From an uncultured Oxalobacter sp. (GTDB taxonomy: Bacteria; Pseudomonadota; Gammaproteobacteria; Burkholderiales; Burkholderiaceae_D): a DNA stretch of 12,384 bases. The stretch spans positions 1 through 12,384 of the forward strand of contig CALGGD010000170.1 of the NCBI GenBank assembly GCA_937916185.1, read 5' to 3'. A program made the translations under genes and the position numbers. The notes below the pieces were generated by a model that worked only from the letters and a program-made list of their open reading frames with translations, did no database searches and was not told the DNA's origin. Positions within the stretch are counted from its first letter, which is position 1; each line of letters starts with the position of its first letter. Below are positions 8,075-12,384 of this stretch, in pieces.

Positions 8075-8353
8075 TTACATGACTGTCAGCGGCACACCAA
8101 GGGCACGGGATACCCGCAGGATGGTGTCAAAGCGGGGCTTGGAACCCTCTGCAAAAGTCTTGTAGAGACTTTCGCGGCTAAGGCCAGTGTCTTTGGCAAT
8201 CTGCGCCATGCCTCTGGCACGGGCGACATCTCCCAGAGCTTGAAGAATTTCTTCCGTGGTGCCATCAGTCATGACATACTTGATGTATTCCCTGATGGTT
8301 TCTTCACTGTCTAGGTATTTGGCTGGATCAAAAGGGATGGTTTCGACAGTCAT
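8075..8353 (-). CDS. HigA-type (Xre-family) antitoxin of an intact type II TA pair
   Basis: The 92-residue protein resembles the addiction-module antidote family that pairs with HigB/RelE-like toxins. An N-terminal region (FDPAKYLDSEETIREYI, about 8-24) precedes an Xre-type helix-turn-helix at about 48-68 (ARGMAQIAKDTGLSRESLYK), followed by KPRFDTILRVSRALGVPL. It is expected to bind and neutralise the neighbouring toxin and to repress the operon. The ATG at 8353 is 3 nt after the toxin stop, and AAGGAG inside the end of the toxin gene serves as ribosome site, so the two are translationally linked in toxin-first order. The HTH and N-terminal layout match the second antitoxin at 8846-9178, but the two proteins are clearly diverged. 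Confidence 0.85.
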   Translation of the reverse strand: MTVETIPFDPAKYLDSEETIREYIKYVMTDGTTEEILQALGDVARARGMAQIAKDTGLSRESLYKTFAEGSKPRFDTILRVSRALGVPLTVM

Positions 8354-8356
8354 GAC

Positions 8357-8650
8357 TTATATCTCCTTCGCAATGTCGATTGCCCGTTCTATATCTTTCT
8401 GTTGGGTACGTTTATCTCCGCCGCAGAGCAGAAATACTACATGCATATTCCGGATGGTGTAGTACACACGGTATCCAGAGCCGACATCAATGCGCATCTC
8501 AGAAACGCTATCACGAATGGATTTATGGTCACCGAAGTTTCCATGTTCTACGCGTCTGACACGGCTGATGACAGCAGCTTTGGCAATCGGATTCCTCATA
8601 GATGCCAGCCATCTATCAAAGATGCGGGTTGCAGTAACAATGTATCTCAT
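8357..8650 (-). CDS. HigB/RelE-type toxin (ribosome-dependent mRNA interferase family)
   Basis: 97 residues from the ATG at 8650. Family features: an N-terminal strand and helix with FDRWLASMRNPIAKA (11-25), the conserved GNFGD at 37-41, SEMRIDVGSGYRVYY at 50-64, and the C-terminal LLCGGDKRTQQKDIERA at 74-90. These are hallmarks of the phage-derived Gp49/HigB-like branch of RelE/ParE toxins, which cut translated mRNA. A TTG at 8686 and an ATG at 8668 are in frame upstream, but they fall in the predicted promoter/operator and lack ribosome sites. The 8650 start fits the family N-terminus. It has no Shine-Dalgarno either, because the predicted transcription start is within a base or two of the ATG. 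The partner antitoxin follows directly. Activity is inferred from family. Confidence 0.87.
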   Translation of the reverse strand: MRYIVTATRIFDRWLASMRNPIAKAAVISRVRRVEHGNFGDHKSIRDSVSEMRIDVGSGYRVYYTIRNMHVVFLLCGGDKRTQQKDIERAIDIAKEI

Positions 8651-8657
8651 GGCAGAA

Positions 8658-8686
8658 ATTGTAATCATTTGAATACACAAAATCAA
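8658..8686 (-). promoter_or_regulatory. Promoter and putative operator of the intact HigBA-type module
   Basis: On the minus strand TTGATT (8686-8681), 17 nt, TACAAT (8663-8658). A TGTA-N10-TACA inverted repeat at 8660-8677 overlaps the -10, a position suited to repression by the antitoxin. Transcription should begin near 8651, practically at the toxin ATG at 8650. The second module (9306-9335) has the same arrangement. Confidence 0.55.
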
Positions 8687-8694
8687 GAACCGCT

Positions 8695-8829
8695 TTATCT
8701 CAGGTTGCCTCCTTCACCGTCCATCTCACCGGTTGTGTAGCTATATCTGTCGGTGCGCAGGCTGTCTGCATAGGCAGTGCGGGTCAGTACCAGACAGGCA
8801 AAGGTGGCCAGAAACGGTTTTTTCAGCAT
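8695..8829 (-). CDS. Short exported peptide of unknown function, possibly a truncated gene
   Basis: A 44-codon reading frame from the ATG at 8829 to TAA at 8695-8697, lying between two TA modules and starting 16 nt after the stop of the second antitoxin. The first 22 residues look like a clean signal peptide: MLKKP, hydrophobic FLATFACLVL, then TAYA-D with cleavage expected after Ala21. The mature part would be only about 23 residues, polar and Gly-rich (RTDRYSYTTGEMDGEGG), with no Cys. The Ser/Thr-Tyr-Thr-Thr-Gly pattern recalls the repeat unit of some larger secreted proteins, so this may be the first unit of a longer gene cut short. That is a guess. The ribosome site is weak (AAGTG). It could be a real small exported peptide or a remnant, and I do not recognise a family. 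Confidence 0.45.
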   Translation of the reverse strand: MLKKPFLATFACLVLTRTAYADSLRTDRYSYTTGEMDGEGGNLR

Positions 8830-8845
8830 AAACACTTATGTTCAA

Positions 8846-9178
8846 TCAAACGTGAACGGTTGTCTGTGAAGAGGGGTGTTTCCGGACAAAGCGGATGCTA
8901 TAACCAAGGCTGTTTATGATACTCAACAGTGACCTGAAACTAGGGTTGCCATTGTCAGAGAGTGCAGTATAGAGGTGTTCCCGAGACATCCCTGTTGCTC
9001 TTGCCAGTTGGCTCATACCTTTTTCGCGTGCAATTTTGCCGATGGCATGAAGCAGAAGGGTTCCTCCATCGTCTTCCTTTGCACATTCTTCAAGATATTC
9101 CAAAATCTCTTCTTCGGATTCCATGGAGTCTGTCAGTTTCCAAGTCTTGATACCGTATTTCTTATCAATGTCGGTCAT
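8846..9178 (-). CDS. Second HigA-type antitoxin, partner toxin deleted
   Basis: 110 residues with the same plan as the first antitoxin: an acidic N-terminal part (SEEEILEYLEECAKEDD, about 21-37), an Xre helix-turn-helix at about 54-74 (KGMSQLARATGMSREHLYTA), then GNPSFRSLLSIINSLGYSI. It adds a polar C-terminal extension (about 99-110). The ATG at 9178 has GGAGG 6 nt upstream, located in the tail of the remnant toxin gene, which overlaps this gene by 14 nt. The reading frame is intact although the toxin is not. It may therefore persist as a DNA-binding repressor, or as an anti-addiction protein able to act on the related module next door (inference). The small signal-peptide ORF follows 16 nt later. 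Confidence 0.82.
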   Translation of the reverse strand: MTDIDKKYGIKTWKLTDSMESEEEILEYLEECAKEDDGGTLLLHAIGKIAREKGMSQLARATGMSREHLYTALSDNGNPSFRSLLSIINSLGYSIRFVRKHPSSQTTVHV

Positions 9179-9299
9179 TGTCTGCCTCCTTGATTTCCCT
9201 CGCTAAATCTTTGACTTTCTGGATGTCTTTTGTTTGACTGGCTTTGTCCTGCTTTCTAAGCCGGTAGTCAAATTGTTCCGTACTTAAAATCTCATGCAT
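9165..9299 (-). pseudogene. HigB-type toxin collapsed by an in-frame internal deletion
   Basis: A 44-residue frame from the ATG at 9299. Residues 1-16 (M-HEI-LST-E-Q-FDYRLRK) align with the N-terminus of HigB-type toxins (compare FDRWL in the neighbour). Residues 18-36 (DKASQTKDIQKVKDLAREI) align with the toxin C-terminus, where the neighbour has DKRTQQKDIERAIDIAKEI at 79-97. About 60 codons between them are missing, including GNFGD and the SEMRI..GYRVYY core that carries the fold and active site. The frame stays open through the junction. The tail retains the ribosome site of the downstream antitoxin and overlaps its start by 14 nt. A toxic product is very unlikely. A translated mini-peptide that preserves coupling to the antitoxin is plausible. 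Confidence 0.8.
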
Positions 9300-9305
9300 A
9301 GTTAA

Positions 9306-9335
9306 ATTGTAAGATAAAAATTACATTTTATGCAA
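9306..9335 (-). promoter_or_regulatory. Promoter and putative operator of the degenerate HigBA-type module
   Basis: On the minus strand TTGCAT (9335-9330), 18 nt, TACAAT (9311-9306). TGTA-N10-TACA lies at 9308-9325 across the -10, extended to TGTAA/TTACA. The remnant toxin ATG at 9299 is 6 nt after the -10, so transcripts would be leaderless. It lies back to back with the hicAB promoter. Confidence 0.55.
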
Positions 9336-9376
9336 AGAAAAATAAAGTCGTGCATAGATGAAAACAGGATTTTTTC

Positions 9377-9405
9377 TTGATTGACGGTATCAATATTGAT
9401 ATCAT
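9377..9405 (+). promoter_or_regulatory. hicAB promoter with palindromic operator
   Basis: TTGATT at 9377-9382, 17 nt, TATCAT at 9400-9405. The spacer contains a perfect 14-bp palindrome, TATCAATATTGATA (9388-9401), overlapping the -10, as expected for binding by a ribbon-helix-helix HicB dimer. The leader would be about 18 nt and includes GAGGAG (9418-9423) before the hicA ATG. Confidence 0.65.
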
Positions 9406-9429
9406 CTATGAAACCACGAGGAGAAATGA

Positions 9430-9687
9430 ATGAATCCTGAGAAACTGCTGAAGCAGATGAGGAATGCCTCGCAGGATGTGCGTTTTTCTGACCTGGAAGC
9501 AGTCTGCCGGCATTTTTTTGGCAAACCACGGCAGACGGGAGGCAGTCATCAGGTTTACAAGACACCTTGGTTTGGTGACCCACGCATCAATATCCAGAAC
9601 AGCAGGGGCAAAGCGAAGCGGTATCAGGTCATTACCGTACTTGCAGCAATCGAGAAACTGAATGCCATGGAAAAGGAGAAACATTGA
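9430..9687 (+). CDS. hicA: HicA-type mRNA interferase toxin
   Basis: 85 residues with a double-stranded-RNA-binding-like HicA fold. Seen: the N-terminal helix with FSDLEAVCRHFFGKPRQTG (about 19-37), the catalytic His40 in GGSHQVYK (37-44), then DPRINIQN, GKAKRYQV and VLAAIEKL, the usual ending before the variable tail. HicA toxins cleave mRNA independently of the ribosome and are held by HicB. GAGGAG lies 6 nt upstream of the ATG, and an additional ATG at 9426 is out of frame. The stop overlaps the hicB start as TGATG, the standard toxin-antitoxin order of hicAB. The catalytic His is present, so the toxin looks potentially active. Confidence 0.9.
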   Translation: MNPEKLLKQMRNASQDVRFSDLEAVCRHFFGKPRQTGGSHQVYKTPWFGDPRINIQNSRGKAKRYQVITVLAAIEKLNAMEKEKH

Positions 9688-10004
9688 TGGACGCAAAAAA
9701 ATACACTTACCGTGTCATCTGGTCTGAGGAAGACCAAGAGTTTATCGGTCTCTGTGCAGAGTTTCCTTCTTTGTCCTGGTTGTCTCCTACCCAGGCAAAG
9801 GCGTTGTCAGGTATTGTGAAACTGGTCGGTGAGGTCTTGGCGGATATGCAGGCAAACAATGAAGTCCCTCCAGAGCCGTTGTCCACCCGGACTTTCTCAG
9901 GACGTTTTGTTGTCCGTACAACACCTGAAATCCATCGTCAGCTGGTTATCCGTGCAGAAGAGAACGGTGTCAGCCTGAACCGCTATATCAATTCGATGTT
10001 CTGA
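9687..10004 (+). CDS. hicB: HicB-type antitoxin with ribbon-helix-helix DNA-binding domain
   Basis: 105 residues. The N-terminal half (YTYRVIWSEEDQEFIGLCAEF, about 6-26, then PSLSWLSPTQAKALSGIVKLV) is the degenerate RNase H-like HicB fold that blocks HicA. The C-terminal SGRFVVRTTPEIHRQLVIRA (about 71-90) followed by NGVSLNRYINSMF is an Arc-type ribbon-helix-helix, which should bind the palindrome at 9388-9401. I chose the ATG at 9687, which overlaps the hicA stop by one base, because AAGGAG lies 8 nt upstream. A TTG one codon earlier is also open. The gene ends 34 nt from the convergent Sel1 gene, with no clear terminator between. Confidence 0.9.
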   Translation: MDAKKYTYRVIWSEEDQEFIGLCAEFPSLSWLSPTQAKALSGIVKLVGEVLADMQANNEVPPEPLSTRTFSGRFVVRTTPEIHRQLVIRAEENGVSLNRYINSMF

Positions 10005-10038
10005 TGAAGTGTGACATTATTCCTTTTGGCTTAAACGC

Positions 10039-11250
10039 TTAGAAAGGATTGCCAGCAAACATTGGTGGGAGAGGGGTTGCCGTCAATTTTGCCTTGTTGG
10101 CATCTTTTCTTCTGGTCTGTTGATGACTGGTAGATTTAATTTTGGTGTTTTTCCCTTTGGTTGATCTGCCTGTTTTCAGGTTGGTGGATGCATTTGAGTC
10201 CATTGATTCTATTTTTTCAAACTGTGCCAGCATGGCCTGCGCTTCAGGATTTCCCAATCCCGCTGATTTTCTATACCATTCCTTTGCTTTAGAAAGGTCT
10301 GGCAGGGTACCAATACCATAGTCATAACACCAGCCTAGCATATACATGCCTCTGGCGTTGCCAAGATTGGCTGATTGGTTGAAGAGGTAAAAAGCCATTG
10401 AGGCATTTTGCTGGACGCCTTGCCCATTTGCATACATCAGCCCCAGGTTCACCTGTGCTTGGGAATTGCCTTTGTTTGCGGCAAGCTGGTACCAATATAC
10501 AGCTTGTGAGAAATCTGGCGTGACACCCAATCCAAGCTGGTACATGACCCCAAGATTGAGCTGTGAATCAACAATATTATTGTCAGCAGCCTTTTTATAC
10601 CATTTCACAGCCTTTTGATAATCGAGGTTCGTGCCAAATCCATTCTGATACATCCATCCTAGATTGTGCATTGCCCAGGAGTGATTGCTGTCAGTAGCTT
10701 TTTCGAAGAGTTTGAAGGCCTTATCTAAGTCTTTGGCTGTTCCCCAGCCATTCAGGTACATTAAGCCCAGTCTGTTTTGAGCATCGGGAAGTCCTTGATT
10801 GGCTGCTTTGGTATACCACTCGAAAGCCTTGTCAAAGTCTTGAGGGACTCCCAAACCATGGGTATACATGATGCCCATATTGTTCTGGGCAATATCCATT
10901 CCCTGCTTGGCAGCCTTTTCATACCATTCGACAGCTTTTGTTAAGTCCTTTTCAATACACCATCCGTTGTGATACATCAGACCGAGGTTGTTCTGGGATT
11001 TGTCATATCCTTTTTCAGCAGCTTTTTTATACCATTCAACCGCTTGGCAATAGTCTTGGTCTACGCCTTCCCCATTCTGGTATCTCCAGCCCATATTATG
11101 CTGATAGAGTGCAATTCCCATATTGGCCATCATTTCGTCCGTTGCCGCCATCAGACTCATGGCAGAAGACGGGCATGAAACCATAGACAATGCCGTCAAG
11201 CCAATCAGCGTTTTATAAAGAGGGGATTTCAGATTTTTTGAGAGATTCAT
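10039..11250 (-). CDS. Exported protein with eight Sel1 repeats
   Basis: 403 residues from the ATG at 11250 (a TTG at 11277 is in frame but overlaps the previous gene). The N-terminus is a signal peptide (KSPLYKTLIGLTALSMVSC), cleaved perhaps after SSA at 28-30, or at Cys26 as a lipoprotein. About eight 36-residue Sel1 units follow, of the form A-Q-x-N-L-G-x-M-Y-x-x-G-x-G-V-x-x-D, then A-x-x-W-Y-x-K-A-A-x-x-G. They run from near residue 50 to 340 and form an alpha-alpha superhelix suited to protein binding. A Lys/Thr/Ser-rich basic linker and a hydrophobic LPPMFAGNPF end complete it. Sel1 proteins act as adaptors in the envelope, secretion and host interaction, and the specific role here cannot be told. 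It follows the frameshifted Sel1 gene by 14 nt in the same operon. No strong ribosome site is visible. Confidence 0.88.
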   Translation of the reverse strand: MNLSKNLKSPLYKTLIGLTALSMVSCPSSAMSLMAATDEMMANMGIALYQHNMGWRYQNGEGVDQDYCQAVEWYKKAAEKGYDKSQNNLGLMYHNGWCIEKDLTKAVEWYEKAAKQGMDIAQNNMGIMYTHGLGVPQDFDKAFEWYTKAANQGLPDAQNRLGLMYLNGWGTAKDLDKAFKLFEKATDSNHSWAMHNLGWMYQNGFGTNLDYQKAVKWYKKAADNNIVDSQLNLGVMYQLGLGVTPDFSQAVYWYQLAANKGNSQAQVNLGLMYANGQGVQQNASMAFYLFNQSANLGNARGMYMLGWCYDYGIGTLPDLSKAKEWYRKSAGLGNPEAQAMLAQFEKIESMDSNASTNLKTGRSTKGKNTKIKSTSHQQTRRKDANKAKLTATPLPPMFAGNPF

Positions 11251-11264
11251 TTTTGATTCTGGTT

Positions 11265-12187
11265 TTAAAGATTCCAAGTGAACATCGGTGCCTTGATTTT
11301 CCGGGCGGGCTTTGATTGAGGACGTGGTGGTTTACGTTTGACTGCCAAGGGTTTCTTTTTAGGGGCGGTAAGTGACCTTAAAGCATTCAGGGCATCTTTG
11401 TTCCCCTGATTGGATGCCTGTTCAAACCAATAGATTGCCGTTTCACGGTCCTGTTCGACACCTCTACCTAGGCGGTAGGCATTCCCCAGATGGAATTGTG
11501 CATAAGGGTTTCCCTGCTCTGCCGCTTTTTCATACCAATAAGCGGCAGTCTCATAGTCTTGGGTAACACCTTTGCCTCGCGCAAATCTTGACCCTAGGTT
11601 GAGCTGTGCATAGGAATACCCCTGTTCAGATGCCTTCTCATACCAATAGGCAGCAGCCTCCTCATTCTGTGGAACGCCGCTGCCACTGGCAAAAGCCCAT
11701 CCCAGACCATTCTGCGCCATTGCATTGCCCTGTTCTGCAGCCTGTCTGTACCAATAGACCATCATGGCATAGTCCTGTTCTACCCCTTTGCCTGAAAGGT
11801 ACAGTTTTCCTAGGTTGAACTGAGCCAAGGCATGCCTTGGTCTGCTGCTTTCTGATACCAATACAACGCTTGACTGTAATCCTGTTCAACGCCTCTGCCA
11901 TAGGCGTATAAAAAACCAAGATTGAACTGGGCGTAAGCGTTTCCCTGAATGGCTGCCTTCTGGTACCAGGATGCCGCTGAATAGTAATCCTGCTCAAAAC
12001 CACAGTTTCCTTTTTCAAAATACAGTCCCAGTTTATTCTGGGAAACAGCATCTCCTTGGTTGGCTTTCTCAATCAGGATTTCGTCAGAAATCCCATTTTC
12101 TTCACAGGCAAAGCCTGTAGACGGCAGAACCATAGTGAATGCCAGGCAACCATATGCCAGGAAATGTTTAAACTTTAATCGATTCAT
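11265..12187 (-). pseudogene. Exported Sel1-repeat protein, broken by a 1-nt deletion
   Basis: The first frame starts at the ATG at 12187 with a signal peptide (FLAYGCLAFTMVLP, cleavage likely after GFA at residue 26, leaving an N-terminal Cys). It reads two Sel1 repeats to YWYQKAADQG, then runs into MPWLSST and a stop at 11810. A second frame continues with ALAQFNLGKLYLSGKG for four more repeats, ending at 11265 with a basic KKKPLAVKRKPPRPQ-type linker and PMFTWNL. At the break the coding strand has GGCATGCC where the repeat pattern (QGNAYAQ, QGNAMAQ) demands GGCAATGCC, so one A is missing at about 11832. Restoring it gives 307 residues and six repeats with no other defect. This is either a young pseudogene or a sequencing error. 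As written, the product stops early and lacks the tail. Confidence 0.83.
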
Positions 12188-12214
12188 ATTATTTTCTTTC
12201 AGGGGGATATCCAA

Positions 12215-12384
12215 TTATCGGAGATATTGCCTTAATCTTTCCGTCAGTGCTTTTTCCTTGGGAACGACACAGTTCAGATAAGCTGTTTTCTGAATGATTT
12301 CGTCATTGGAGGCGTTTTTCGCTTCCATCTTGCATTCATTGTCAGCTTGTTTTACTTCCTCAGTAATCAAGGGTTTCAAAGAAA
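12215..12384 (-). CDS. C-terminal part of an unrecognised small protein, 5' end outside window
   Basis: An open frame enters from the right edge and ends with TAA at 12215-12217, giving 55 visible residues. It is charged and helix-prone with two Cys (ADNECKMEAK and AYLNCVVPKEK, 22 residues apart), ending in TERLRQYLR. This pattern would suit a small periplasmic protein with one disulphide, but the N-terminus is not seen and I recognise no family. It ends 27 nt before the frameshifted Sel1 gene on the same strand, so it is probably the upstream gene of that operon. Confidence 0.6.
   Translation of the reverse strand, partial: SLKPLITEEVKQADNECKMEAKNASNDEIIQKTAYLNCVVPKEKALTERLRQYLR

Noticed and set aside
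9302..9696. Two minus-strand frames across the hicAB promoter and hicA
   Set aside because: They overlap a clear HicA gene and the AT-rich promoter region and show no protein family features.
11265..11861. Treating the 198-codon minus-strand frame as a separate Sel1 gene
   Set aside because: Its first ten codons (from a TTG) are off-frame sequence. The repeat register continues the upstream frame, so it is one gene with a 1-nt deletion.
1..12384. CRISPR arrays, tRNA/rRNA genes, transposases, integrases or attachment sites
   Set aside because: None seen. There are no regularly spaced repeats, no tRNA-like cloverleaf was recognised, and no transposase motifs occur in any frame.

Overview
The window is from a Gram-negative bacterium, most likely a betaproteobacterium of the order Burkholderiales. 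An Oxalobacteraceae/Oxalobacter-type genome is my best guess. This is inferred from the E. coli-like bacterial multifunctional CCA enzyme beside a soluble lytic transglycosylase and 5-formyl-THF cyclo-ligase, the short-type ArgG, moderate GC content and many exported Sel1 proteins. No database search was possible. No stretch over about 300 bases lacks a gene.

Left half (1-8044), housekeeping. All genes are on the minus strand except the last. In transcription order on the minus strand: slt (lytic transglycosylase), cca (CCA-adding enzyme), argF (ornithine carbamoyltransferase, own promoter and terminator), argG (argininosuccinate synthase, own leader and terminator), mtnP (methylthioadenosine phosphorylase, own promoter), and a FucA-like class II aldolase running off the left edge. 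The mtnP-aldolase pair suggests a DHAP-shunt type salvage of MTA/5'-deoxyadenosine. argG is broken: an 8-bp tandem duplication shifts the frame after residue 78 or so. Divergent from slt, 33 bp away, is the 5-formyl-THF cyclo-ligase gene on the plus strand.

Middle (8075-10004), a toxin-antitoxin cluster. There is a complete HigBA-type pair (minus), a tiny signal-peptide ORF, a second HigA-type antitoxin whose HigB-type toxin partner has collapsed to 44 codons by an in-frame internal deletion, and, divergently, a HicAB pair (plus) with a perfect palindromic operator between -35 and -10. Both HigBA-type modules share a TGTA-N10-TACA inverted repeat. In each it overlaps the -10, and the toxin start lies where transcription should begin.

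Right end (10039-12384), an accessory operon on the minus strand. It holds the 3' end of an unrecognised small Cys-containing protein, an exported Sel1-repeat protein broken by a 1-nt deletion between repeats 2 and 3, and an intact exported protein with eight Sel1 repeats. Both Sel1 proteins end in a basic linker followed by a similar PMF-x-x-N terminus.

The items of most interest are the argG duplication, the collapsed toxin with retained antitoxin and shared operator, and the Sel1 pair with the common C-terminal tail.
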